Positions 30,804 to 39,347 of a stretch of 64,000 bases of DNA are shown here, piece after piece. Every line of letters begins with the position of its first letter. Position 1 is the first letter of the stretch. The stretch comes from Anaerolinea sp. (lineage in GTDB: Bacteria; Chloroflexota; Anaerolineae; Anaerolineales; Anaerolineaceae). Below the pieces are notes generated by a model, which ran no database searches, was not told the origin of the DNA, and saw only the letters and a list, made by a program, of their open reading frames with translations. The position numbers and the translations under genes are program-made. The stretch is taken from assembly GCA_029975965.1 (NCBI GenBank), contig JARKOV010000166.1, positions 1 to 64,000 of the forward strand, written 5' to 3'.

Positions 30804-30857
30804 GCGACTCGGTATGGGCGATGCTGCGGGCGAAGAGCATCGCCCATACCGAGTCGC
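30804..30857. terminator. Long perfect hairpin after the propeller gene
   Basis: 22-bp perfect stem (30804-30825 and 30836-30857) with a 10-base loop, 10 bases after the stop codon. There is no T-tract. It probably ends or protects the 3' end of the propeller mRNA. Confidence 0.6.
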
Positions 30858-30973
30858 CGGCGGGTAGCCGCACTTGCACCTGCACGAGCAGCAGGAGCGG
30901 TGCAGATGCGCGGATACGTATCAGCGTTTACATGAACTTGTCGTCGATGGGCGCCAGGTGACAGGACGATTAC

Positions 30974-31015
30974 CACTTTTTTTCGACCAGTTTGGTGCGG
31001 GACTGGTCAAAAGTG
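30974..31015. terminator. Inverted repeat near the HD-GYP remnant
   Basis: CACTTTT-(TTTC)-GACCAG pairs with CTGGTCAAAAGTG with a 4-base bulge. It sits 16 bases past the stop of the minus-strand remnant, where its reverse complement ends in a run of A/T, so it may be that transcript's terminator. Confidence 0.35.
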
Positions 31016-31030
31016 TTTCCATTAAAGCCA

Positions 31031-31213
31031 TTATTCTGTTGCAGGAATCGGGGCAGCCTCTCCATCTTTATCTAGCATCGAGAGAAAAATATCGACGATT
31101 CGAGGATCAAAATGCTGCCCAGCCTGTTCCTGAAGATAGGCGCGGGCTCTTTCTTTTGACCACTCCTGCTGAAGTGTGCGAAGATCTTTGGGGGCATTCT
31201 TTGAAACAGGCAT
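31031..31213 (-). pseudogene. C-terminal remnant of an HD-GYP domain protein
   Basis: 60 aa open frame. Its middle, LQEQAGQHFDPRIVDIFLSML, matches the end of HD-GYP cyclic-di-GMP phosphodiesterase domains, where GTHFDPxLVxxF is conserved. The catalytic HD and GYP motifs are absent. An ATG with GGAGTCTCT before it exists, so a short peptide could still be made. The most likely reading is the decayed tail of a lost gene at the edge of the GH39-GME operon; a genuine small protein is the alternative. Confidence 0.5.
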
Positions 31214-31275
31214 AGAGACTCCGATCGATCAATTCAACAATAGACCTGATGCCCTGGCATAATCAGCTTACCCTC

Positions 31276-32793
31276 TCATCCAACCGGCTGGATCTCCAGG
31301 AGGGTCACGCCGAATGGTTGAACGGCGGTAACCCATTCCAGGTTACCTTCTTGGGTGGCGATACGCTCAACTGAAATATCCAGCTCCATCTTGCGTCGCA
31401 GTACTTCCAGGTCGGCAGGGAGGATATGCTGCGGCGCACCCATATCTGCCCAGGCATCGTAGACGCTGCCATGTTGGCGATCGAAACGGGTGCTTTGCAG
31501 GCGAACCTCCGGTCCAATGCCTGACACACTGAGTTTAAATTCGTGTGGTCGCTGAACGGCGAACAGGTCGTAGATGTCATTCGGTCTGGCGGCAGCCAGC
31601 AAGCGGCTGTCGTTGGCATCGTCACGGTAGTGACAGTAGTTCCACAGCAGGACGACCAGCGTGCCGTCGTTGCGCCGGGTGACCGCATACCCATCGCCTT
31701 CGGCCAGCACTTGATCGCCCAGGCGCGAAAGGAACCAGTAGCCGTGATAAGACGCTTTTTTCAACCCCTGGATGTTCACCAGGCCAAAACCGCCGTGGAA
31801 AGGCGTATCTCCCTGGCGGCTTTCCTCAAAAATATCGCTGACCACCCAGAAGGACAGGGAATCCATCAGGCCGCGGGCGCGCCAGTTGTTATCGACAATG
31901 AAGGACGCCATGAAGGCGGTGTCGTGCACGGCATCCCGCGGGCTGGGGCTTGAGCTCCACTCGGTGTAGTGGCGCTCAAGCTGGGGGAACCCGGACTCGC
32001 GCAAAAGCCGGTCGCAACCGCGCGCATCGACCAGCAGCCGGTCAGGTCCATCCCAGGTCATGTAACCGCGCCCTTCCAGGTCAACCGGATAGAACGTGGG
32101 GTAGGGGTGAGTGGAGAAAAAATCGAGCGGAAGCTTGCGCTCGGCGCAGGCCGCCAGGAATTCCTTACCCCACGGCGGAACACCGACCGCATCGCCAAAG
32201 CCGTGGCTGGCCGGGCCACCGATGCGAAGTTGAGGGTCTATTCGTTTGATCGCGCGAGCGGTACGCTCATAGAGCTCCATGTAGGCGGCAAAGTCGGCAT
32301 CTTTCCAAAAAACATCCAGGCTTGGCTCGTTCCACACCTCGAAATACCAGCGGCGGACCTCATCCAGCCCGTAACGCTCCACGACGTGGTGGATGAATTG
32401 GTCGATCAGCCATTCCCAGCGTTCCCAATCTTTGGGTGGGGTGACATTTCCTTTCCACCAGAAGACGGTTTGATCGCCGCTGGCGAGGTCGTAGGGCATG
32501 AAACTCAGCTCCACAAATGGCCGGATTCCGATGGAGAGCCAGTGGTCGTAAACCAGGTCGACATACTGCCAGTTGAGGATGGGTTGGCCGTTTTCCTCGT
32601 GGTATACCATCATGTCCTCGTGGAACAGGCCGTGCATGCGGATGTATTGAAAAGGCATCTCGCGCTGGACCATTTCCAGGTGTTTTTGAAAATCGGCTCG
32701 CAGAGCTTCAGCAACGCGCCCACCACCGACGCATACCCGCCAATAGGGTGAAACGGGCTGAGCCTCCTGGTCAATGTTTATCTGAATGAGCAT
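31276..32793 (-). CDS. Beta-xylosidase-like glycosidase, GH39
   Basis: 505 aa clan-A barrel enzyme. The acid/base Glu lies in FEVWNEPSLD near residue 158 and the nucleophile Glu in HYTEWSSSP near residue 278, both in the form usual for GH39. The N-terminal VSPYWRVCVGGGR and the following FQYIRMHGLF are also typical. A C-terminal beta-sandwich carries RLQSTRFDRQHGS. Known activities are beta-xylosidase and alpha-L-iduronidase, plus rarer ones on other pentosides. There is no signal peptide. It is the last intact gene of the minus-strand operon headed by the epimerase. Confidence 0.9.
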   Translation of the reverse strand: MLIQINIDQEAQPVSPYWRVCVGGGRVAEALRADFQKHLEMVQREMPFQYIRMHGLFHEDMMVYHEENGQPILNWQYVDLVYDHWLSIGIRPFVELSFMPYDLASGDQTVFWWKGNVTPPKDWERWEWLIDQFIHHVVERYGLDEVRRWYFEVWNEPSLDVFWKDADFAAYMELYERTARAIKRIDPQLRIGGPASHGFGDAVGVPPWGKEFLAACAERKLPLDFFSTHPYPTFYPVDLEGRGYMTWDGPDRLLVDARGCDRLLRESGFPQLERHYTEWSSSPSPRDAVHDTAFMASFIVDNNWRARGLMDSLSFWVVSDIFEESRQGDTPFHGGFGLVNIQGLKKASYHGYWFLSRLGDQVLAEGDGYAVTRRNDGTLVVLLWNYCHYRDDANDSRLLAAARPNDIYDLFAVQRPHEFKLSVSGIGPEVRLQSTRFDRQHGSVYDAWADMGAPQHILPADLEVLRRKMELDISVERIATQEGNLEWVTAVQPFGVTLLEIQPVG

Positions 32794-32815
32794 TTTGGCC
32801 TCTTTTTTTGCAACA

Positions 32816-33889
32816 TCATTCTTCCGTCGATCGCTCTTTCGATTCGAGGTGCTGAACCACTGCCCTCACCTCCTGCTCTTGATCTTTATTGCACACCAGC
32901 AGGGCATCTGGTGTATCGACGATGATCAGGTCCGCTACACCGATGGTCGCCACCAGTTTCCGGCGAGGCGCTATGCAGATGATATTGCGGGTGTCCATTC
33001 CGATATGGGGTGAAGTCCAAATATTGCCATCCTCATCTTTCGGATGGAGCAGCGCCATGCTCGACCAGCTACCCACGTCTACCCACCCGATGCTGGCTGG
33101 CAACACGGCGATGCGATCTGCCTTTTCCATGACGCCATAATCGATGGTTTCTTTGCGCACCTGTCTCCAGACATGGGACAGTATATCCAGATAATCAGGC
33201 TGGTCTATATGAGCGGAGATTGACGATAACCCTGCAAACAAAGCGGGCATGTGCAGCGCCAATTCTTCCAAGATGCGGTCCACCCGCCACACAAACATCC
33301 CGCTGTTCCAGGTGCAGCGCCCATTGGCTACCAGTTGCAAGGCGGTGTCTTGATCGGGCTTTTCGATGAACCGGCGCACATGGTACATTCCCGCGATCCC
33401 AACCTGCTCGATTGGTTCTCCCTGTTCAATATACCCAAAGCCGGTTGAGGGGAAGGTTGGTTGAATCCCGAGCGTAACCAGATAACCGGCGTTGGCCGCC
33501 GTTTCGGCGGCGCTTAAGAGCTTCCGAAAACCGTCTGGATCTTTGATGAAGTGGTCGGCGGTTAAGACGGCCATCACGGCATTTGGATCACGCTTCTTCA
33601 AATGAATTGCTGCCAGACCGATCGCCGGGGCAGTACCGCGACCGACCGGTTCGAGGATAAAATTCTGCTCGAGCAGGCCGGGCATCTGCTCGTGTAAAAG
33701 CTGCCTGTATTCCGCCCGCGTAACGACCAGGATACACTCGATGGGGAAGAGCGGCTGAAGCCGATCGACCGAATGTTGGAACATGCTTCGCTCACCCACC
33801 AGGGTCAGGGCCTGTTTTGGCATCTTTTCGCGGCTCATTGGCCACAACCTGGTTCCCGATCCTCCTGCCAAAATAACCGCCCAATACAT
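32816..33889 (-). CDS. manC: Mannose-1-phosphate guanylyltransferase (ManC-type)
   Basis: 357 aa, corresponding to the GMP domain alone without the fused isomerase domain of long ManC proteins. It shows the signature AVILAGGSGTRLWPMSREKMPKQ at the start, LEPVGRGTAPAIGLAA near residue 100 and ADHFIKD near residue 127. The C-terminal part has FIEKPD and WNSGMFVWR near residue 190. It makes GDP-mannose from mannose-1-phosphate and GTP. GTGAGG precedes the ATG at 33889. In this operon GDP-mannose would be the substrate of the co-transcribed epimerase. Confidence 0.93.
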   Translation of the reverse strand: MYWAVILAGGSGTRLWPMSREKMPKQALTLVGERSMFQHSVDRLQPLFPIECILVVTRAEYRQLLHEQMPGLLEQNFILEPVGRGTAPAIGLAAIHLKKRDPNAVMAVLTADHFIKDPDGFRKLLSAAETAANAGYLVTLGIQPTFPSTGFGYIEQGEPIEQVGIAGMYHVRRFIEKPDQDTALQLVANGRCTWNSGMFVWRVDRILEELALHMPALFAGLSSISAHIDQPDYLDILSHVWRQVRKETIDYGVMEKADRIAVLPASIGWVDVGSWSSMALLHPKDEDGNIWTSPHIGMDTRNIICIAPRRKLVATIGVADLIIVDTPDALLVCNKDQEQEVRAVVQHLESKERSTEE

Positions 33890-33931
33890 AGATGACCTCA
33901 CGATCCTATGAGCCAATTCTTCAGATATTGC

Positions 33932-34756
33932 TCAAAAACCGCGCGCATGCGTGCTGGTCCTGGCAGGCAAACCATCTTTTGGGGTGCGCTTCAGAACCAG
34001 GTACACCAGCTCGTGTTCCTGGCAAAAAGCCCGTTTTTCGGGTTTGTCACCGTCTTCATTCACCGCGTAAAAATCGGGGCGGATTTTGGCGATTTCTGGC
34101 TCTGCGTCCATCCAGCCCGACCCTGTGGCTATCAGAGCCTCTTTGACGTAACGAATCGCCTGCACCATGTACAACCGTTCTGTTTCGGGGAACAAAGGGT
34201 GCCCTTCGCCCTTTAGCAACCTGACGTTTGCATCATTGCCAATCACCACATATAGATCCCCGAACTGCGAAGTCTCCTCAAAAAAGCGCACATGCCCGGT
34301 GTGCAGCCAGTCGTAGCAGCCGGTCACCACCACCTTTTTACTGCCATTCGCTGTTGCCAGGGTGCTTGAACTCCGCATGGGGAAGACATGAAGGTCTTTC
34401 TCAGGGATGACCCGGTACTGCAGTCCTTGCGACTCGACCAATATTTGCTGTGCAGGGTGATGCACATCTTCGGTCACCGCCCAGATGCTGTCGTTGGGAA
34501 GCCCTTCGAGCGGCAGCCCGCTGCCGGATGTGATTTGGTCAACCAGGCTGATCTGTTCCACATAACGGATCGCCTCCAAAAAATACCGCCGTTCGGCCTG
34601 TGAATATTTTGGCCGGCGTCCGGTCATGCCTGCTACCACTTCATCGGACCACAGCAACACATGGACGTTTCCCAAGCGGGAGGATTCCTCCAAGAAACGC
34701 ACCTCCCGCGAGCGCAGATCGTCAAAGCCGCCAGACACAAACACCGTTCGCATCAT
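33932..34756 (-). CDS. Tandem cytidylyltransferase-fold protein, first half degenerate
   Basis: 274 aa consisting of two nucleotidyltransferase-fold units. The second unit (from about residue 137) begins VVVTGCYDWLHTGHVRFFEE and has the HxGH catalytic motif intact (HTGH). The first unit begins VFVSGGFDDLRSREVRFLEE, aligning residue for residue but with RSREV where HxGHV should be, so it is probably catalytically dead. Layout recalls eukaryotic ethanolamine-phosphate cytidylyltransferase, in which one half is inactive (there the second). The RTxxISTT signature is altered to ARTSTHARG. Start: a double ATG at 34756-34751; the upstream ORF start (34813) gives an atypical extension. It likely activates an alcohol or sugar phosphate. 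Confidence 0.75.
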   Translation of the reverse strand: MMRTVFVSGGFDDLRSREVRFLEESSRLGNVHVLLWSDEVVAGMTGRRPKYSQAERRYFLEAIRYVEQISLVDQITSGSGLPLEGLPNDSIWAVTEDVHHPAQQILVESQGLQYRVIPEKDLHVFPMRSSSTLATANGSKKVVVTGCYDWLHTGHVRFFEETSQFGDLYVVIGNDANVRLLKGEGHPLFPETERLYMVQAIRYVKEALIATGSGWMDAEPEIAKIRPDFYAVNEDGDKPEKRAFCQEHELVYLVLKRTPKDGLPARTSTHARGF

Positions 34757-34817
34757 TGCCCTGCATCCTGAGGATGCTGGAGATTGCCGGGTTGGTCTGG
34801 TAATCCCCAGCATCCGA

Positions 34818-35609
34818 TCATATTCTCACCGTTATTTGGAACCCGCCGGGTACCGGCTCTTCGGATATGACGTAGAGATACCCGCCGCCGCACCCGCTGT
34901 ACATTGCGCCGGGGTAGCGCGCCTGGTAGACCCGTAACAGGGCGACCAGATCGAGCGAGATGGTGGGGTGGCGCACGGTCCCCGGCAAGATCGCTTCCCA
35001 GCAGTCCATACACTCGTTCATGGCTACCCCTAACCCGGCCAGGTCTTTCGTCACAATCGCAGCGAAACAATCTTTGCCGCTTTGTCCCAGCCGCCGGATC
35101 CAATCCGGATCCAGGTTCTTCGTTTCCAACGGGTTGTAACCGGCCGGGCGCTGCAGCACCGGCACCAGATAGAGCACTTGCTCGAGCCAGCGCGCGACGT
35201 CAGGGTCGCGGCAGCTCTCAATATGCGCGGGGAACGTCCCGCCTTCCACCGCAGCGTCATAATCCAGGCGGTTGATACCCGGGTAAATGATCCCAATCAT
35301 ATCCTGCGAGCCGCTTGGCTCGCTCTTGCCCTGGTTTTCGGTTTGGTACAGCTCGTGAATCAGCTCCGTTGGACTACGGTCGGGCAGCCGGTTCCCCCAA
35401 AGCTCGGCAGCCACCCGCCTGGTCGAAGTGCCCATCCCGCAGCGGTCCATAAAGCGCATGGTGGGCTCTAAACCGACCACCACCATCGAACCAGGTGGGC
35501 TGGGGTTGAACTGGGAAACGAACGGCTGGTCAATCCAGCCGCCCGCCAACGCCAGGCGGTAGGGAATGTTCCCTATCAATGCAGTGAGGTCGCCAGCGGT
35601 TCCTTTCAT
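34818..35609 (-). CDS. GHMP-family sugar kinase
   Basis: 263 aa, short for GHMP kinases (usually 300-350). The N-terminal IPYRLALAGGWIDQP matches the PxRxxLxGGxxD start of GHMP sugar kinases. The glycine-rich phosphate loop is modified to CGMGTSTRR near residue 59, and the C-terminal YSGCGGGYLYVI is the usual SGxGxGG motif. Leloir-type members phosphorylate the anomeric carbon (galactose, fucose, heptose). The start is tentative: ATG at 35609, 10 bases after the fucosidase stop, with a poor ribosome site. A hydrolase just upstream and a nucleotidyltransferase just downstream suggest it phosphorylates a sugar released by GH29. Confidence 0.75.
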   Translation of the reverse strand: MKGTAGDLTALIGNIPYRLALAGGWIDQPFVSQFNPSPPGSMVVVGLEPTMRFMDRCGMGTSTRRVAAELWGNRLPDRSPTELIHELYQTENQGKSEPSGSQDMIGIIYPGINRLDYDAAVEGGTFPAHIESCRDPDVARWLEQVLYLVPVLQRPAGYNPLETKNLDPDWIRRLGQSGKDCFAAIVTKDLAGLGVAMNECMDCWEAILPGTVRHPTISLDLVALLRVYQARYPGAMYSGCGGGYLYVISEEPVPGGFQITVRI

Positions 35610-35619
35610 GCATTGCGCC

Positions 35620-37071
35620 CTAGGCAAAGGTGATGCGGTAGCACTGGTCATATTCACACGGTTTCTGTTCGGGCAGATCAATCGCCAACCCGCGCCCGGT
35701 TTGCTCAAAGCGCACCGGCCCCTGGTGACCCAACACCGTCACAGATTTCACTTCGGGAGCCTGTCCTCGCCCCAGGCTGCGAATAACCGTCTTACCACCT
35801 TCCGGCCACTTCATCTGGAAGGCATACACCTGCCCGTCTTTCTGGGTGAAGCGGAAGTCTTCAATGGTCCAGGGCACGGCATCTTCCTGGAAATGCTTGA
35901 TGACCACCTGCGACGGTCCCTCGCCAAATACCGTCCATGGGCGCGTGCCGTAGATGCCTTCCCCGTTGATGCGCAGCCAGGTTCCCAGCGATCGAAGCAG
36001 GTAAGTGCATTCGTCATCCAGCGTGCCATCCGGTTTTTGAGGGACATTGAGCAGCAGGTTGCCATTCTTGCTGACGATATCGATCAGCATATCGGCCACA
36101 TGGCGCGGCGTCTTATACACATCGCGCACGTTGTAGAACCAGTCGCCCACACTCGTGTCAGTCTGCCAGATGTGCGGCGATATTCCGGGTAGCTGGCTGC
36201 GTTCGATATCCAGCACGCCCACGGTATAGACCTCCGCCTTACGATCTTTTTGGGTATAGACCGCCTGGTTCGCGCCACCGTGCAACCGGGCGCTGGTGTT
36301 GTACAAATGGCTGATCAGGTTCAGCCCATACTCGCCAAACGGCACGCCCCCATCCGAGTACAGCAGGTCGGGTTGGTACTGGTCAACGATGTCTTTTACG
36401 AACGAATACCACTTCGCGTGCCACCAGGGATTGCTGGTGTACCACTCGACATCCCAGTTGGATGCAGACTGATTGGGCAGGTACAGGTCCTCGTAAGCCG
36501 GGTCATTGCCATCATATGGCACGCCGGCATACGGTCCGGTCTGATCGGCGCCTTTATTGGCTTTGTACCAACTGAACGTGGCTCCTATGTGCTCCGAGAG
36601 GCCGAATGGCAGCCCGAACTTCGTGGCGGCCTGTTTCCAGGCTCCCACGATATCCTTGCGTGGCCCCATGTTGACGGCGTTCCAGCGGTGATGGGTCGAG
36701 TTCCAGTTGTGGAAGTTGTCGTGATGGGCCGCCTGACCCACAAAATACCTGGCGCCGGCTGCCGCGAACAGCTCCATCAGGCCATCCGGGTCGAAGTTTT
36801 CGGCTTTCCACAACTGGACCATGTCTTTCCAGCCCACGCGTGAGGGATGGCCGTACTTTCGCACGTGATAACGGTACTGGTCTGAGCCTTCCACGTACAT
36901 GTGGCGGGCATACCAGTCGCCATACATCGGAACCGACTGCGGTCCCCAATGCGCCCAGATGCCAAACTTGGCATCCTGGAACCACTGCGGGCACTGGAAG
37001 GTGCGCAGCGACTCCCAGGTGGGTTCAAACGGACCCTGCTCAATCTGAAATTTGCCCGACGTGTCTCCCAT
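35620..37071 (-). CDS. Alpha-L-fucosidase, GH29 (first of three)
   Basis: 483 aa. The barrel starts WFQDAKFGIWAHWGPQSVP, the hallmark GH29 opening, followed by GQAAHHDNFHNW near residue 114. The likely nucleophile Asp is in DLLYSDGGVPFG near residue 238. A C-terminal beta domain includes LLLNVPQKPDGTLDDE. GH29 enzymes cleave alpha-L-fucosides and in some cases alpha-L-galactosides, an important point here because a GDP-mannose 3,5-epimerase-like gene precedes it. No signal peptide. AAGGAG lies just before the ATG at 37071. The epimerase gene ends 136 bases upstream. Confidence 0.93.
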   Translation of the reverse strand: MGDTSGKFQIEQGPFEPTWESLRTFQCPQWFQDAKFGIWAHWGPQSVPMYGDWYARHMYVEGSDQYRYHVRKYGHPSRVGWKDMVQLWKAENFDPDGLMELFAAAGARYFVGQAAHHDNFHNWNSTHHRWNAVNMGPRKDIVGAWKQAATKFGLPFGLSEHIGATFSWYKANKGADQTGPYAGVPYDGNDPAYEDLYLPNQSASNWDVEWYTSNPWWHAKWYSFVKDIVDQYQPDLLYSDGGVPFGEYGLNLISHLYNTSARLHGGANQAVYTQKDRKAEVYTVGVLDIERSQLPGISPHIWQTDTSVGDWFYNVRDVYKTPRHVADMLIDIVSKNGNLLLNVPQKPDGTLDDECTYLLRSLGTWLRINGEGIYGTRPWTVFGEGPSQVVIKHFQEDAVPWTIEDFRFTQKDGQVYAFQMKWPEGGKTVIRSLGRGQAPEVKSVTVLGHQGPVRFEQTGRGLAIDLPEQKPCEYDQCYRITFA

Positions 37072-37207
37072 AGCAGTTCTCCTTGATGGAATCCTCATTT
37101 AGCGTGAAAGCGAAACAAAGCGATGATATATCGAAAGCGCGAGCGGTCACAAGAAATTGAAATCCGCTTGCCCATGCCCCTCAGGGTTCAGGCAAGGAGG
37201 GAATGGC

Positions 37208-38239
37208 TCAATCCTGAACGACCCGCTTGCCCTGCTTGCGGTCGGCATACTGCTGCTCGATCCAGCGATAGGTGGGCTTCAACCCTTCTTTGAGCGGCAG
37301 GTTGGGTTCCCAACCCAGAATTTCCTTGATCAGGGTGTTATCGCTGTTGCGACCGGCGACGCCGCGTGGGGCATACAAATCATAGGTTCGCTTCAACTGT
37401 ATCCCGGCGATTTCCTCGATGTAGTCGACCAGTTGGTTGATGGAGACCAGCTCGCTGGTGCCCAGGTTGATCGGCGTGGCGATCAGCCGGTCACAGTGCA
37501 TGATCTGGTCGATGCCAAAGACGCAGTCATCGATATACATGAAACTGCGCGTCTGCGTGCCATCACCCCAGATATCGATTTCGTACTTGCCGGTGTCCTT
37601 GGCCTCGATCGCCTTGCGACACAAAGCGGCAGGAGCCTTCTCGCGCCCGCCAAACCAGGTGCCATTCGGGCCATACACGTTGTGGAAGCGGGCGATGTGG
37701 GTCTCCAGCCCGCGCTCGGCCCAGTATTCTTCGCAGAACATCTCGCTCATCAGCTTTTCCCAGCCGTAGCCGCGCTCGGCCATTGCCGGGTAGGCATCGC
37801 TTTCCTTCAGCGCGCGCACGTTCGGATCCTGTTGCAGCGTGGTGTTATAGGCGCAGGCTGAGGAGGAGAAGAAGTAGCGGCTGACGCCGGCCCGGTAGGC
37901 GGCTTCGATCAAGTGGGTGTTGATCAAGATCGAGCGCAGGCACTCCACCCGGAAATGCTCGATGAAGCCCATCCCACCCATGTCGGCGGCCAGGTTATAC
38001 ACCTCCACGGCGCCCTCAACCGCCTTGATCGCGTTCTCTTTTTCGCTGAGGTCCATGCTGATGCATTCCACACCCGGGACGCGCTGGTACCACTCAGGGA
38101 TCGGCTTGCGGTCGATAGCACGGATTCGACGGAAACCTTTCTCGTGAAAATAGCGGGTCAGCGCCCCGGCAATAAACCCCCCGGCGCCCGTGATTACGAT
38201 CAGGTCATCTTGTTTCAAAACATCGCTTGCTATAGCCAT
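37208..38239 (-). CDS. GDP-mannose 3,5-epimerase-like SDR protein
   Basis: 343 aa extended short-chain dehydrogenase. It has the NAD-binding loop VITGAGGFIAGA, then NLAADMGGMGFIEH, SSSACAYN (catalytic Ser region), YGWEKLMSE (YxxxK) and the long tract FHNVYGPNGTWFGGREKAPA. The last tract and RGVAGRNSDNTLIKE near the C-terminus are strikingly like plant GDP-mannose 3,5-epimerase, which converts GDP-mannose to GDP-L-galactose and GDP-L-gulose. GAGGAACCT precedes the ATG. A perfect 16-bp operator lies 28 bases upstream, and lacI on the same strand ends 71 bases upstream. A relative with another NDP-hexose substrate cannot be excluded. Confidence 0.85.
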   Translation of the reverse strand: MAIASDVLKQDDLIVITGAGGFIAGALTRYFHEKGFRRIRAIDRKPIPEWYQRVPGVECISMDLSEKENAIKAVEGAVEVYNLAADMGGMGFIEHFRVECLRSILINTHLIEAAYRAGVSRYFFSSSACAYNTTLQQDPNVRALKESDAYPAMAERGYGWEKLMSEMFCEEYWAERGLETHIARFHNVYGPNGTWFGGREKAPAALCRKAIEAKDTGKYEIDIWGDGTQTRSFMYIDDCVFGIDQIMHCDRLIATPINLGTSELVSINQLVDYIEEIAGIQLKRTYDLYAPRGVAGRNSDNTLIKEILGWEPNLPLKEGLKPTYRWIEQQYADRKQGKRVVQD

Positions 38240-38267
38240 AGGTTCCTCGCAGGTTGGTAGAATATTC

Positions 38268-38283
38268 GTGGTATCGATACCAC
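38268..38283. promoter_or_regulatory. LacI-type operator upstream of the epimerase operon
   Basis: GTGGTATCGATACCAC is a perfect 16-bp palindrome with a central CG, as LacI-family repressors prefer. It sits between lacI and the epimerase gene and nearly matches the palindrome in front of lacI (ATGGTATCGATACCAT). Confidence 0.8.
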
Positions 38284-38310
38284 ATCGAGTGAAAAAAGAA
38301 ATGCCGACCT

Positions 38311-39318
38311 TCATCCGACCGGTGGTCCGCTGGAGCGGCGAACGATCAATTGAGTGGGTAAGATCACATCTTGAGCTCCGTCCATTTCACTCCCATTCAG
38401 ACGCTTCAGCAGCAATTGCATTGCCTGCGTCCCCATCTGATACGCCGGCTGCGAAACCACGGTGAAAAACGGGAAGGTGACCATTGCCGGCGGAAGATCA
38501 TCAAAGCCAACCAGAGTCACATCCTCCGGGACTGCCTTCCCCATCTCCTGGAGCGCTTTCATCGCCCCGATCGTGATGAAGTTGTTGGCGGCAATCAGCG
38601 CGGTCGGGCGTTGCGGCAGATTGACAGCTTGCCTAGTCATGGTATAACCGCTTTCTGGCGTGAAAGACCCGCGCAACACGTACGGGTCGGCAATCTTGAT
38701 CCCGTCCTCTTCCAGGGCCTTTCGGTAACCAGCCACCCGATCATCCGCGGTCGAAATGCCAGGGGAACCGCTCATCACCGCAATCCGGGTATGTCCCAGG
38801 GAGAGCAGGTATTTTGTGAGTTGGTAGGCGCCTTCCAGAGAATCGCAGCGCACGGTGTCGACATCCACGGCAGGGATGCGGCGGTCCAACACAACCACGG
38901 GCGTGCCGTGTTTCAAGGTTTGCCGGATGGTTTCCACGCTTCGCTGGGTCGGAACCAACAGAAGGCCATCCACCTGTTTTTGGAGCAGCACAGTCAGGTA
39001 TTTGCCCTCTTTTTCTGCCGATTCATCGGTGTTGCAAAAGATTACGGTATATCCCGCATCATTTGCCGCATCCTCGACCCCGCGCGCCATGGTGGTGAAA
39101 AATGGGTTGGTGATATCGGTGACCATCAAGGCGACCGTATTCGTCCTCCGCGAGCGCAAGCTGCGCGCCAGGGTATTGGGGACATATCCAAGTTCGGCAA
39201 TGGCCTTCTGAACGCGCTCGCGGGTCTCGGGGCTGGTGTAGCCCGAATTGTTGATCACCCTTGAAACGGTGATCGACCCCACGCCCGCTCGTTTGGCAAC
39301 ATCATGGATCGTTGGCAT
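38311..39318 (-). CDS. LacI-family transcriptional regulator (first)
   Basis: 335 aa. The N-terminal helix-turn-helix TIHDVAKRAGVGSITVSRVIN and hinge region YVPNTLARSLRSRRTN are followed by a periplasmic-binding-like sugar domain (ALMVTDITNPFF, VVVLDRRIP, LVGFDDLPPA). The GVGSITVSR recognition helix has the family pattern. GGGAAGAG precedes the ATG at 39318. Palindromes at 39348 and 39332 lie immediately upstream and one at 38268 lies downstream before the epimerase gene. This indicates autoregulation plus control of the GME-GH39 operon. The inducer is probably a sugar or oligosaccharide of that pathway. Confidence 0.95.
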   Translation of the reverse strand: MPTIHDVAKRAGVGSITVSRVINNSGYTSPETRERVQKAIAELGYVPNTLARSLRSRRTNTVALMVTDITNPFFTTMARGVEDAANDAGYTVIFCNTDESAEKEGKYLTVLLQKQVDGLLLVPTQRSVETIRQTLKHGTPVVVLDRRIPAVDVDTVRCDSLEGAYQLTKYLLSLGHTRIAVMSGSPGISTADDRVAGYRKALEEDGIKIADPYVLRGSFTPESGYTMTRQAVNLPQRPTALIAANNFITIGAMKALQEMGKAVPEDVTLVGFDDLPPAMVTFPFFTVVSQPAYQMGTQAMQLLLKRLNGSEMDGAQDVILPTQLIVRRSSGPPVG

Positions 39319-39331
39319 TGGCTCTTCCCAA

Positions 39332-39347
39332 ATGGTACCCGTACCAT
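39332..39347. promoter_or_regulatory. Second operator-like palindrome before lacI
   Basis: ATGGTACCCGTACCAT: seven-base arms with an imperfect two-base centre, directly abutting the perfect operator. Two adjacent sites suggest cooperative binding. Confidence 0.55.
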
